Assembly (NCBI RefSeq): GCF_001025175.1
Contig: NZ_AP012324.1
Span: 1,550,001-1,614,000 of the forward strand
From: Bifidobacterium breve DSM 20213 = JCM 1192
GTDB lineage: Bacteria > Actinomycetota > Actinomycetes > Actinomycetales > Bifidobacteriaceae
Length of the DNA stretch: 64,000 nt
Reading direction: 5' to 3'
This document shows positions 35,894-44,863 of this stretch, piece after piece; position 1 is the first letter of the stretch, and each line of letters starts with the position of its first letter. Below the pieces are notes generated by a model, which searched no databases, was not told the origin of the DNA, and worked only from the letters and a program-made list of their open reading frames with translations. The position numbers and the translations under genes were made by a program.

Positions 35894-37273
35894 ATGACTG
35901 CTGCTGAACAGCAGATTTCCGGCAATCCCGCGGCTATGGAAAGCGCACAAGCACGTACCACCGTGACGGATCAAGCCAAGGTTCAGGATATTATCTCGCG
36001 CGTGGATCGCGCACATGAAACCCCGATGTTCCATCGCATCGTGGCGCTGGTCGCCGCTGGCATGCTGATGGACAGCATCGACGTATATATTGGCAGTGCC
36101 GTTGCCTCCAGCGCGTTGGCCACACACTGGTCCACCGTTGCGCAAAATTCCACCTTTATGTCCGCAGGCTTCCTGGGTCTGCTGGTCGGTTCGCTGCTGG
36201 CCGGCTTCGTCGGTGACCTGAAGGGCCGCCGCGTGGCTTACCAAATCAACCTGCTGCTGTTTGGCGGCTTCACCTTCCTCGGCGCATTCGCCCCGAACAT
36301 GGCCGTGCTGTCCCTGTGCCGTCTGGGTGCCGGCCTGGGCCTCGGCGCTGAAATCGTCACCGGCTTCGCCATGGTCAACGAGTTCGCACCGATGAACCGC
36401 CGTGGCCACTGGTGCGCGATTGTCTCGCTCGTGGCCAACTGCGGTGTGCCGATCGCTATGCTGCTGTGTGCATGGATCATCCCCCGCTGGTCCTGGCGTC
36501 CGCTGTTCGTGGCCATCGGTCTGGGGGCCGCCATCATCTGGTGGCTGCGCCGCGACATCCCCGAATCCCCGCGTTGGCTCGCCGTGCACGGCCGTTACGA
36601 TGAGGCCGACGCCATCGTCAAGCAGCTTGAGGCCAACGGCTCCGAACTGATCGACGCAGCCGCCAAGGCCGACACCAGCGACACCCGCAACGCCGGCGGC
36701 CGTTCGCTCGGCATCTGCCTGCTTGTAGCTGTGGTTGCTGTGGCCGCCACGAACGTGTGCTCCTACGCCTTCACTTCTTGGGTTCCGACGATTCTGGTCA
36801 AGCGTGGTATTAACCTGTCCAGCTCGCTGCTCACCTCCACGGCGATGATGCTCGGTGCCCCGGTCGGCTGCCTGATTGGCTCTCTGCTTATCGACCGCAT
36901 CGGCCGCAAGCGCACGATTGTGCCGGCCTTCCTGTTCACTGGCGTGTTCGGTTTAATGTATGCCTTCCAGACCTCTACCGTGAGCGCAATTATCGTTGGC
37001 TTCCTGCTCATGATGTGCCTGTACGTGCTTATGGCTTCCGTGGTGGCTGTGTACGCTCCGGAACTGTTCGCCACCAAGGTTCGCTTCCGTTGCGTCGGCT
37101 TCGCGAACGCCGTGGCCAAGCTGCTCAATGTATTGATGCCTATGGTGGTGGGTTGGATGCTTACCTCGCTTGGTGCTACGTCCATCTTTGTGGCCATCAG
37201 CGCAATTGCTATTGCATCGATGCTGATTGTCGGCTTCTTTGGCGCGGAGACTGCGCAGAAGTCGGTTGGGTGA
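35894..37273 (+). CDS. MFS transporter, substrate unknown
   Basis: A 459-residue major facilitator transporter with about 12 membrane helices. The MFS loop motif is seen as GFVGDLKGRRVAYQ between helices 2 and 3 and RDIPESPRWLAVHGR after helix 6, which places it with sugar-porter or metabolite:H+ symporter groups. A 45-residue polar N-terminus precedes helix 1. ATG at 35894 has GAAGAGGG in front; the frame opens farther upstream, at 35849. It stands alone downstream of a structured leader and the 19-bp repeat array. Substrate is not assignable from sequence. Confidence 0.85.
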   Translation: MTAAEQQISGNPAAMESAQARTTVTDQAKVQDIISRVDRAHETPMFHRIVALVAAGMLMDSIDVYIGSAVASSALATHWSTVAQNSTFMSAGFLGLLVGSLLAGFVGDLKGRRVAYQINLLLFGGFTFLGAFAPNMAVLSLCRLGAGLGLGAEIVTGFAMVNEFAPMNRRGHWCAIVSLVANCGVPIAMLLCAWIIPRWSWRPLFVAIGLGAAIIWWLRRDIPESPRWLAVHGRYDEADAIVKQLEANGSELIDAAAKADTSDTRNAGGRSLGICLLVAVVAVAATNVCSYAFTSWVPTILVKRGINLSSSLLTSTAMMLGAPVGCLIGSLLIDRIGRKRTIVPAFLFTGVFGLMYAFQTSTVSAIIVGFLLMMCLYVLMASVVAVYAPELFATKVRFRCVGFANAVAKLLNVLMPMVVGWMLTSLGATSIFVAISAIAIASMLIVGFFGAETAQKSVG

Positions 37274-37282
37274 TCGGTTTCC

Positions 37283-38695
37283 TCACAGTGGAATAACTGC
37301 TGATAATGTCCATTCGGCGTCTTGCGTGGTGATATGCAGGGCGCCGTTTTGTTGTTCTAGTAATTGTCGGTAACGGTTGAGACCGGTACCGGTGGATAGG
37401 TCCGCACTGCCATCCGCATCCGAATCCGATGACGTGCGGGCCGTGTCGATGCAGGCGATGCGGACGGTGTCCAGTCCGATGCCAATCGTCATTACATAGC
37501 CCGCTTCCGGGTCGGCATGTTTGGCGATGTTGCCGTACAGTTCCTCCAGCAGCCCGGCGATCAGGCCACTCCGACCGGCTGCGCCATGAGCACCGGAAAT
37601 AATCGTCTGACCTTCAAAGCCAAGCTCTGATAATCGGCGGTCACCATTGCTCGCAACATCACGAATTTGCTCGGCTAGCGGGCAATCAGCGTCTGTGATG
37701 CCACATGCAATGCCAGAAACGGCATCAACGGTCGAATCATGCGGAGTCACTGCACTGTGCGCCGCTTCTCCCCTGCCTTCAATAACATCAATGACCTGAT
37801 GCGTGCGATCCAATGCGCCCATAGCCACGCTACGCAGTTCGCGTAATTCTTCTTCAGAAGGGGTCTTGCCATCGGCAATATCCTTGTCGAATCGCAAAAT
37901 CAGGTATGCCAAATCATTGGATACGTAATCGTGAATGTCCTGAGCTGTGCGTTCCTGCTGACGGCGGTGAGCCAACTCCGCTCGAGCCAAGCTGCGTTCA
38001 TGATTCCATCGCGCCGCCATGCCACCAAGCATGAAGCCAATAAACAACACGGCCACTGGCATCACACCATAGAGGGCAATCGCACCAAGAATCACTTGCC
38101 CAGTGCGATGCTCGGCAGAAGAACCGCTCGATTCATAGGCGCTTCCGGTGAAGTCGCTTCCCGACTGCCCTGCGCTGTCAGACCCACTGGATGAAGAGCC
38201 ACCATCAGCAGCGCCACCATCAGCAACACTACCGTCTAGGGCACTACTACTCGCCGCGCCATCCGCAGAACCGCTCATCGTGTCTGAGCCGCCATCAAGC
38301 CAAGGAATGGCCACGCCACCACGCGACAACATCCACACCACAACGGCAATGCCGGCAACCGCCAGCGCCAATCGCTTATCGGCGTATCCGGCAATACCCA
38401 CCGCCAATAACACGGCGAGCATTGCACCCGACGGCATCCAGATCGGACTCATGCACAACACTATCCAAGCCACCGCTACCGCCACGCATCCGGTGACCGG
38501 ACGAAACGCCATCCGCCCCACAATGGCAACGAATATGAACTCCTCAAGACAGTCCGCCGCCGAGACACTGTCAGCAGCCAAGCCCGCCATGGTTTCCATC
38601 GTGCATATCAAGGCAACAACCAGTATGGCAATCAACAGCCATGCATTGCGAACACCGCTATCCAGCTCGGCCAATCGGTGTCGTAACGCTTTCAT
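37283..38695 (-). CDS. serK: NarL-family sensor histidine kinase (SerK-like)
   Basis: A 470-residue membrane sensor. About six hydrophobic helices occupy the N-terminal half. Between the last two is a Ser/Gly/Asp/Ala-rich segment of about 60 residues (GSDTMSGSADGAASSS and GGSSSSGSDSAG), probably outside the cell. The HisKA_3 dimerisation box ERTAQDIHDYVSNDLAYL carries the phospho-His, and the ATPase part starts at LLEELYGNIAKHA. The GTGLNRY box is present. ATG at 38695 has AAAGGA. It follows the response regulator by 53 bases. A serpin-controlling pair serRK is known in Bifidobacterium breve, and the neighbourhood of a serpin supports that identity here. Confidence 0.8.
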   Translation of the reverse strand: MKALRHRLAELDSGVRNAWLLIAILVVALICTMETMAGLAADSVSAADCLEEFIFVAIVGRMAFRPVTGCVAVAVAWIVLCMSPIWMPSGAMLAVLLAVGIAGYADKRLALAVAGIAVVVWMLSRGGVAIPWLDGGSDTMSGSADGAASSSALDGSVADGGAADGGSSSSGSDSAGQSGSDFTGSAYESSGSSAEHRTGQVILGAIALYGVMPVAVLFIGFMLGGMAARWNHERSLARAELAHRRQQERTAQDIHDYVSNDLAYLILRFDKDIADGKTPSEEELRELRSVAMGALDRTHQVIDVIEGRGEAAHSAVTPHDSTVDAVSGIACGITDADCPLAEQIRDVASNGDRRLSELGFEGQTIISGAHGAAGRSGLIAGLLEELYGNIAKHADPEAGYVMTIGIGLDTVRIACIDTARTSSDSDADGSADLSTGTGLNRYRQLLEQQNGALHITTQDAEWTLSAVIPL

Positions 38696-38748
38696 AGCAG
38701 TTCCTTTCCTACCATCCATGCCGTTGCACATACCGCCCATGCCAACTC

Positions 38749-39441
38749 TTAAATCTCATGCCGTTTCACGCAGATTGATATGGCATGAGCGCGACTGCGA
38801 GCGCCGAGTTTGGCGAGTGCGCGGCGTTCAAAAGTCGCCACAGTGGCCACGCTGATGCCCAATCGCTCGGCGATTTCCTTGGTGGTCGACCCATCCGCAT
38901 ACATACGCAGGGTGTCGCGTTCTTTGCCGGAAAGCGCGCCACGGTGCGCGTATGACGTATCTTCGAGCACCGCGTAGGCGGTTGCGGCATCCATGAAGGA
39001 CAGCGAATTACCGCTCCCCTCATCTCCCAGTACCAGCTCATTGGTCGACAATCCTTGGGCTGCATTGCGAATAGCGAGCGCAATGCCGTTCAAATCGGTT
39101 TTACCAACTAAGGCCTGCGCCCCGCAGCGAGCCGCCTCGTCGTGAAATGACGCGAGCGCGTATGAGGTGACACCCACCAGCCCAACCTCGGGTGTTTTGG
39201 TACGAATCGCACGACAGACTTCGGTACCGGGCACGTCGCCCATAGACATATCCGTAACCAGCACGTCAGGCCGCTTGGTGGGGCTCAGGCATCGGCTGAT
39301 GGCCACGGCACCCAAATCGCAGGTCCATATCACGGCAAAATCGCTGGACATGCGCTCGATTAGCGCGCCGAACACTTTCAGCGCATACGGGTCATTGTCC
39401 ACAATGCCGATGCGTATGTTGCGGTTGCGCGCTTCTCCCAT
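38749..39441 (-). CDS. serR: LuxR-type response regulator (SerR-like)
   Basis: A 230-residue response regulator. The receiver domain at about 8-120 has the acidic pocket (IVDNDPYALK), the phospho-acceptor in VLVTDMSMGDVPG, and Lys in LVGKTD. The DNA-binding LuxR/NarL helix-turn-helix is at the C-terminus (LSGKERDTLRMYADG, KEIAERLGISVATVATF). The frame could start at GTG 39450, but ATG 39441 has GAAGGGG at better spacing. It is transcribed with the kinase and diverges from the membrane protein/serpin pair, so those are the likely targets. Confidence 0.82.
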   Translation of the reverse strand: MGEARNRNIRIGIVDNDPYALKVFGALIERMSSDFAVIWTCDLGAVAISRCLSPTKRPDVLVTDMSMGDVPGTEVCRAIRTKTPEVGLVGVTSYALASFHDEAARCGAQALVGKTDLNGIALAIRNAAQGLSTNELVLGDEGSGNSLSFMDAATAYAVLEDTSYAHRGALSGKERDTLRMYADGSTTKEIAERLGISVATVATFERRALAKLGARSRAHAISICVKRHEI

Positions 39442-39485
39442 TACATTCACCCCTTCAGTGTGCCCGACGCCGAACTGCTCCGTCC

Positions 39486-39509
39486 TGACATGTCATGGTC
39501 ACTATGACA
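39486..39509. promoter_or_regulatory. candidate response-regulator site in the serR / serpin divergent region
   Basis: TGACATGTCA (39486-39495) is a perfect palindrome and overlaps a second inverted pair, TGTCAT (39491-39496) with ATGACA (39504-39509). It lies about 45-65 bases upstream of serR and 80-100 upstream of the membrane protein. Confidence 0.45.
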
Positions 39510-39587
39510 ACTATCATTCCACATTTCCTGCGCGATTTACGATGGAATCATCATCAATCCTTGACAAGGCGGTAAAGGAGGACGGCA

Positions 39588-40604
39588 ATGAACCGTGCAC
39601 AAGCACTCAGCAAGCTCAACAGGAGCGATATGCGCAATGCCGCCGCCGAGCGCGGGACGCAACGAATATTCGCGTGGAACCGCGCGCATTGGATTGGCAT
39701 GGTTGTACTGATAGCGGTGTTGTTGCTGCTGCAGTGGAGCTCATCAATGTATCTCATGCCCGACGAGGTCCTTGACAGGGCTGCCAAAAACCTGTTCGTA
39801 TGGTTCCCCGGTATGGTTCTGCACTGGCCATTGGTGTTGGGAATCACCAACCTGATACTCGGTTCGATACGATCCGGCAGTCTGTCTTTCCCATTGGCGA
39901 GCGCAATCATCGGACCGCTGGCATTCGGCTGTACCAATCTTCGCTTACGGCCGGGGTTCCCATACCGTTCCTGGGCTCAGTGGTGGAAGCTAATGCACGC
40001 TGAAAGCGGCCATCAGCTATTGGTTCATTCGTTGATCGGCTCGGCCATGCTGTTGATCTGTTATACGGCCGTTGCGTTCATCTGCTATGCAATCGGACGC
40101 TACGGTCTGCGCGAATTGTTTGTGGATCCGAATCCGCAGACGGCGAGCGGACGACTGCTCACATGGATTCGTCAGGATGCGATTCGCTTCGGCTGCTGGC
40201 TGGCGACGGCAATCATGTACGGCTTGCTATTGGCGCTGACCTTACGGGGCGGCATGGCTGCGATGGCCGCCGCGTTGCTAATCAATTTTGTGATTCCGCC
40301 CGCCTTGCTGGTCATCAACGGCATCTACGCGCTACGCCCGGCCTCACTGACGTATCCGTGGAAAAGCCTGCTGTTCCCGTTGGCGTGCACACTGGTACCT
40401 GCGCCGATGCTCATGGCGCTCATCACGGTGTATGAAGACACGTGCCCGATAGGAAGTACCTGCACGCTGATCGGCGACCGATACCTCTCCTGGGGCTCGA
40501 TGGATCAGGTCTTGCATTTCGTCATCGTGTTCGCCGTGGCGAGCTTCCTCGGATTCGGCGTGGTGTGGGCCGTGCGGTGGATTGTGGCTCGTCGCACAAA
40601 ATAA
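39588..40604 (+). CDS. multi-spanning membrane protein, unknown
   Basis: A 338-residue protein with about seven hydrophobic segments (for example MVVLIAVLLLLQWSSS near 38-53, and LLIC...AFICYAIGRYG near 155-172). I do not recognise a family. The N-terminus is polar and basic, and no catalytic motif is seen. TAAAGGAGG precedes ATG at 39588, a strong site. The gap to the serpin gene is 74 bases in the same direction, so the two may be transcribed together under the two-component system. Confidence 0.7.
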   Translation: MNRAQALSKLNRSDMRNAAAERGTQRIFAWNRAHWIGMVVLIAVLLLLQWSSSMYLMPDEVLDRAAKNLFVWFPGMVLHWPLVLGITNLILGSIRSGSLSFPLASAIIGPLAFGCTNLRLRPGFPYRSWAQWWKLMHAESGHQLLVHSLIGSAMLLICYTAVAFICYAIGRYGLRELFVDPNPQTASGRLLTWIRQDAIRFGCWLATAIMYGLLLALTLRGGMAAMAAALLINFVIPPALLVINGIYALRPASLTYPWKSLLFPLACTLVPAPMLMALITVYEDTCPIGSTCTLIGDRYLSWGSMDQVLHFVIVFAVASFLGFGVVWAVRWIVARRTK

Positions 40605-40635
40605 GAGAGACCAAAATATACTGGAATCAGGGGCT

Positions 40636-40653
40636 TCGTGCAATGATGCACGA
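40636..40653 (+). promoter_or_regulatory. inverted repeat just ahead of the serpin gene
   Basis: TCGTGCA-ATGA-TGCACGA is a perfect 7-bp stem, extended by GGCT/GCC with one bulge. It is about 25 bases upstream of ATG 40679 and could be an operator or an mRNA hairpin. Confidence 0.45.
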
Positions 40654-40678
40654 GCCGATCCAAGCAAAGGGGCTGACC

Positions 40679-42076
40679 ATGAGCGAGAAACTGATGGAAC
40701 AGTACCGGTTGCGCAAACAACGCAAACGCCGTAACGCTTGTATCGCCGCCATCGTGACAGTAGTGCTTGTCCTTGCCGTCGCCGGCGGCGTATGGTGGAC
40801 GGCCGGCGATGGCAGCGTACTGGTTCGCAATATGTTCAAGCCGAAGGCCACGCCTGCCACGCAGCCGGTAGTCGACAGCACCGCAGCCTTCGCCTACCGC
40901 ACCGCACCGGAATTCCTGGCGATGGAAACCGGCGACCGAGACACCGGCAATGTGAACTACTCCCCTGCTTCGATGTGGATGGCGTTGGCCATCGCCGCGC
41001 AGGGCGCCAATGGCACGACCCGCTCGCAACTGAATGAGCTGCTGGGCTCCGGTTCGCTGGCCGACAGCGACTACCAATCGCTGCTGAGTTCGATCAACGG
41101 GCAATATTCGGGGGCGAAATCCGAGATGAGCGCCGCGAACTCGCTGTGGATCGATAACGACTACTCCCCTGCCAGCGATTACCAATCCACCGTCAAGAAA
41201 ATGTTCGAGGCCGAAGTCACCACGCTACCGTTCGACGATCAGGCCGCCGCCAAGATGTCCGATTGGATTGCCAAACATACGAATGGTTCGCTCAAGCCGA
41301 AGATCACGCTGCGTGACCGTGAAGTCCTGTCCATCATCAACACCGTCTATGCGGATGGCCGCTGGAAGGATCCGTTCGAAGAGCAGTCCACCGGCGACGG
41401 CACCTTCCACGGCGAAGCCGGAGATGCTCAGGTGCCGATGATGCACCGGACCTTCAGCCAAATGACTTACAGCCATGATGAGTACAACACTTGGCAGCGG
41501 GTGGAGATTCCGTTCGACAACGGCGGCAATCTGGCCATCGTGCTGCCGGCCGAAGGGCATTTCGACGAGCTGGCCGGCGATGCTCAGAAACTCGGATGGG
41601 CGTTCGGCACGTGTTCGTCGGCATCCCCTGGCGAGGACGCAATGGGTTGCGCCGCGGACAGTCTGCCCGGATGGGGCGTCTCCGTCAACTCGGCCACGGT
41701 GAACGTCATGCTACCGCGATTCACCATCGACAGCATGTTCGACTCGGAAGCCACCATCAAGGCATTCGAAAAACTGGGGGTGACCGATGCGTTCAGTGCA
41801 GGCGACGCCGACTTCACCAAGATGGTCGACACCGATTCGCACGGCGAGAATCTGTATATCGGTTCGATTCTGCAAGGCACGCGCATCGAGGTGAACGAGG
41901 CCGGCGCCAAGGCCATGTCCTTCACCAAAGCCGGCGCAGACTTCACTAGCGCGCCGGTGGACAACATCGAGTTCACGGTGGATCGCCCATTCCTGTATTC
42001 GTACGTCACCCCGGACGGCATACCATTATTCATCGGTGCGGTGCGCAACCTCGGCGGAGTCGGTGGAGAACACTGA
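40679..42076 (+). CDS. serpin (serine protease inhibitor)
   Basis: A 465-residue serpin with a short basic cytoplasmic N-terminus (KQRKRRNA) and one hydrophobic signal/anchor segment (about 19-43), so it is secreted or surface-anchored. The serpin core is recognised by VNYSPASMWMALAIAAQGANG, SIINTVYADGRWKDPF, and the C-terminal RPFLYSYVTPDGIPLFIGAV. The reactive centre loop lies at about 406-428, with hinge NEAGAKAMSFTKAGA. Two Cys flank an unusual short segment (GTCSSASPGEDAMGC). The B. longum serpin is known to inhibit neutrophil and pancreatic elastase. ATG at 40679 has AAAGGGG ahead, better than upstream codons. Confidence 0.93.
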   Translation: MSEKLMEQYRLRKQRKRRNACIAAIVTVVLVLAVAGGVWWTAGDGSVLVRNMFKPKATPATQPVVDSTAAFAYRTAPEFLAMETGDRDTGNVNYSPASMWMALAIAAQGANGTTRSQLNELLGSGSLADSDYQSLLSSINGQYSGAKSEMSAANSLWIDNDYSPASDYQSTVKKMFEAEVTTLPFDDQAAAKMSDWIAKHTNGSLKPKITLRDREVLSIINTVYADGRWKDPFEEQSTGDGTFHGEAGDAQVPMMHRTFSQMTYSHDEYNTWQRVEIPFDNGGNLAIVLPAEGHFDELAGDAQKLGWAFGTCSSASPGEDAMGCAADSLPGWGVSVNSATVNVMLPRFTIDSMFDSEATIKAFEKLGVTDAFSAGDADFTKMVDTDSHGENLYIGSILQGTRIEVNEAGAKAMSFTKAGADFTSAPVDNIEFTVDRPFLYSYVTPDGIPLFIGAVRNLGGVGGEH

Positions 42077-42119
42077 TACTTTCCCGACAGTCCGTCAATT
42101 AGGGTGTATCGTTTGACGC

Positions 42120-43160
42120 ATGGCTACGATGAAGGAAATCGCGAACAAGGCGGGGGTTTCCGTCTCTACGGTGTCGCTGGTGCTCAACGGACGCGACGAG
42201 GGGCGCGTAAAGTCCGAAATTGCGGACAATGTGCGCGCCATCGCCACCAAGCTCGGCTACCGGTCGAATCCGCTGGCCAGTTCGCTGCGTACAGGCAAGA
42301 CGCACATCCTCGGTTTCATCAGTGAGGAGGTGGCCACCACCCCGTACGCCGGCGGTATGATTCTGGGCGCGCAGACCGCCGCAAGCCAGTTCGGCTATAT
42401 GCTCATCACCGTGAGCACCGACGGTGAGAACAGCGAGAGCGAGGAAATCGCCGCACTCAAGCGATACGGCACCGACGGTTTCCTGTACGCCAAGATGTCG
42501 AACCGCATCACCCATGCGCCTTCTTCGCTGGCCAAGACGCCACTGGTGTTGGTGGATGCCACCGACTCGCTTGGCAAAATCCCGAGCGTGGAACCGGACG
42601 AGTTCCAAATCGGCTACGACGCCACCACCAGATTGGTTAAGGCCGGATGCGCACGTATCGCCTATGTGGGTTGCTCGGAACCGATGATTGCGCAGGATGG
42701 TCGTTTGGAAGGCTATCAGGCGGCGCTCAGGGACGCCTGCCTCGACTATGACGATCGTCTGGTCGTCAATGTGCTCAATAACGGGCCGGCACTGACCGCA
42801 GTCAACGATTTGTTCGACGCCGAGCATCCGGACGGATTCTTCTGCTTCAACGATGCCCGCGCCTGGTATGTGTACGAATGCGCCGCACGCCGAGGACTCA
42901 CGGTCGGCAAGGACATCTCCGTGATCGGCGTGGACAACCATCGCGTGTTCGCCGAAACGCTGGAACCGATGCTCACCACTGTGGAACTGCCGCATTTCGA
43001 GATGGGCTACTGGGCCGTGGCCAAGCTGGTGTCAATTATCGAAGGACGCTCGATGGACGACGTCTCACGGCCAGCGACCACCGCTCCCCTGCCGCCGATC
43101 GACGCGCCGATTCCGGCGAAGATCCACTGCACGCTGATCGAAAAGGCCTCGGTGAAGTAA
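42120..43160 (+). CDS. LacI-family transcriptional regulator of the sucrose genes
   Basis: A 346-residue repressor. The N-terminal helix-turn-helix is MKEIANKAGVSVSTVSLVLN (residues 4-23), with hinge helix NPLASSLRTGKT. The periplasmic-binding-like sugar domain covers about 60-340. It sits directly before the sucrose permease and beta-fructofuranosidase, and an 18-bp palindrome of LacI type lies in the permease promoter, so it probably represses that operon and is released by a sugar ligand. No good ribosome site precedes the ATG at 42120, and a leaderless mRNA is possible. Confidence 0.9.
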   Translation: MATMKEIANKAGVSVSTVSLVLNGRDEGRVKSEIADNVRAIATKLGYRSNPLASSLRTGKTHILGFISEEVATTPYAGGMILGAQTAASQFGYMLITVSTDGENSESEEIAALKRYGTDGFLYAKMSNRITHAPSSLAKTPLVLVDATDSLGKIPSVEPDEFQIGYDATTRLVKAGCARIAYVGCSEPMIAQDGRLEGYQAALRDACLDYDDRLVVNVLNNGPALTAVNDLFDAEHPDGFFCFNDARAWYVYECAARRGLTVGKDISVIGVDNHRVFAETLEPMLTTVELPHFEMGYWAVAKLVSIIEGRSMDDVSRPATTAPLPPIDAPIPAKIHCTLIEKASVK

Positions 43161-43181
43161 CCGAGGCCCACGCGATTTCTC

Positions 43182-43211
43182 AAGGCCTCCGTTCAGCACG
43201 GAGGCCTTTTT
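43182..43211 (+). terminator. intrinsic terminator after the lacI-type gene
   Basis: AAGGCCTCCG (43182-43191) pairs with CGGAGGCCTT (43199-43208), followed by a T5 run (43207-43211). Confidence 0.88.
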
Positions 43212-43240
43212 GCGTCTCGAACGGGTACGACACGCCGATG

Positions 43241-43280
43241 ACGTCAATCGATTGACGTAAATCGATTGACGTCGCATAGT
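43241..43280 (+). promoter_or_regulatory. LacI-type operator pair and promoter of the sucrose permease
   Basis: ACGTCAATCGATTGACGT (43241-43258) is a perfect 18-bp palindrome. A second, imperfect copy, ACGTAAATCGATTGACGT, overlaps it at 43255-43272. TTGACG (43252-43257) is a -35, with a 17-base spacer to CATAGT (43275-43280) as -10, so the repressor would cover the polymerase site. Confidence 0.82.
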
Positions 43281-43373
43281 AATTACTACACAACAACTTC
43301 TACAAAGGCACAGCCGCCCGAGCAGAAGCGTCACATAACCAATAACCAACCAAGTAGTAATCAAAGGATGATT

Positions 43374-44699
43374 ATGGCAAGTGCAACCAAATCTGCATGG
43401 AAGAATCCTTCCTATCTGCAGAGCTCCTTCGGCATCTTCATGTTCTTCTGCTCCTGGGGCATCTGGTGGTCCTTCTTCTCCCGCTGGCTCACCGACCCGA
43501 CCCACGGTCTGGGCATGACCTCCGCAGAGCAGGGCCAGATCTACTCCATTAACTCCTTGGCAACCCTGGTCATCATGTTCGCCTATGGTGCCATCCAAGA
43601 TCAGCTGGGCATCAAGCGCAAGCTCGTGATCTTCGTCTCCGCCATCGCAGCGCTCGTCGGCCCGTTCGTACAGTTCGTGTATGCCCCGATGCTGACTGCC
43701 GGCGGCACCACCCGTTTCATCGGCGTGCTCATCGGCTCCATCGTGCTCTCCTCAGGCTTCATGGCCGGCTGTTCCCTGTTCGAAGCGCTCACCGAACGCT
43801 ACTCCCGTAAGTTCGGCTTCGAATACGGCCAGTCCCGCGCTTGGGGCTCCTTCGGCTACGCCATCGTGGCACTGTGCGCAGGTTTCCTGTTCAATATCAA
43901 CCCGCTGCTGAACTTCTGGGTCGGCTCCATCTGCGGCCTTGGCATGCTGTGCGTCTACGCTTTCTGGGTTCCGGCCAAGCAAAAGGAAGAGCTCAAGAAA
44001 GAAGCCGATCCGAACGCGGCTCCAACCAACCCATCCTTCAAAGAGATGATCTCCGTTCTGAAGATGCCGACTCTGTGGGTGCTCATCGTCTTCATGCTGT
44101 TCACCAACACCTTCTACACCGTGTTCGACCAGCAGATGTTCCCTAACTACTACGCTTCCCTCTTCCCGACCACCGAAATCGGCAACGCCACCTACGGCAC
44201 CCTGAACTCCTTCCAGGTGTTCCTCGAGTCCGCCATGATGGGCGTCGTTCCGATTATCATGAAGAAGATCGGCGTTCGTAACTCCCTGCTGCTCGGCGCA
44301 ACCGTGATGTTCCTGCGTATCGGTCTGTGCGGCGTGTTCCACGATCCGGTCAGTGTCTCCATCGTCAAACTGTTCCACTCCATCGAGGTTCCGCTGTTCT
44401 GCCTACCGGCATTCCGCTACTTCACCCTGCACTTCGACACCAAACTGTCGGCAACCCTGTACATGGTGGGCTTCCAGATCGCTTCCCAAATCGGCCAGGT
44501 GATCTTCTCCACCCCGATGGGCGCCCTGCATGACGCCATGGGCGACCGTCCGACCTTCTTCACCATCTCCGGCATCGTGCTGGCCGCCCTAATCTACGGC
44601 TTCTTCGTGATCAAGAAGGACGACCAGGAAGTCGGCGGTGATCCGTTCTACACCGATAAGCAGCTCAAGGCCCAAGCCGCAGCTAAAGCAAACGCCTGA
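43374..44699 (+). CDS. cscB: sucrose/oligosaccharide:H+ symporter (LacY/CscB family)
   Basis: A 441-residue MFS permease of the oligosaccharide:H+ symporter family. The start SSFGIFMFFCSWGIWWSFFS and the middle FGYGQ-like segment GFEYGQSRAWGSFGYA are characteristic of LacY/CscB. About 12 helices are visible. ATG at 43374 has AAAGGA five bases ahead; the frame also contains ATG at 43368, too close to it. Import of sucrose or short fructo-oligosaccharide is inferred from the following GH32 gene and from the known B. longum csc locus. It is repressed through the operator at 43241-43272. Confidence 0.9.
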   Translation: MASATKSAWKNPSYLQSSFGIFMFFCSWGIWWSFFSRWLTDPTHGLGMTSAEQGQIYSINSLATLVIMFAYGAIQDQLGIKRKLVIFVSAIAALVGPFVQFVYAPMLTAGGTTRFIGVLIGSIVLSSGFMAGCSLFEALTERYSRKFGFEYGQSRAWGSFGYAIVALCAGFLFNINPLLNFWVGSICGLGMLCVYAFWVPAKQKEELKKEADPNAAPTNPSFKEMISVLKMPTLWVLIVFMLFTNTFYTVFDQQMFPNYYASLFPTTEIGNATYGTLNSFQVFLESAMMGVVPIIMKKIGVRNSLLLGATVMFLRIGLCGVFHDPVSVSIVKLFHSIEVPLFCLPAFRYFTLHFDTKLSATLYMVGFQIASQIGQVIFSTPMGALHDAMGDRPTFFTISGIVLAALIYGFFVIKKDDQEVGGDPFYTDKQLKAQAAAKANA

Positions 44700-44737
44700 G
44701 CGCAACCGCCAAAATCGGCAAAAACACAACTAAATCG

Positions 44738-44778
44738 TGCTGCCCGAAGCGTTTCCCCTTTTTCCGTTTCGGGCAGCA
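44738..44778 (+). terminator. intercistronic hairpin between permease and hydrolase
   Basis: TGCTGCCCGAA (44738-44748) pairs perfectly with TTCGGGCAGCA (44768-44778) across a 19-base loop. No long T run follows. It may be an attenuator or protect the upstream message. Confidence 0.55.
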
Positions 44779-44863
44779 TTCTTAAAACTTTTATCTAAAA
44801 ACTCAATAAGCAACAATTCAACAATCGCAAGATTCAACAATCATGAAGAAAGGCTATTCAACG

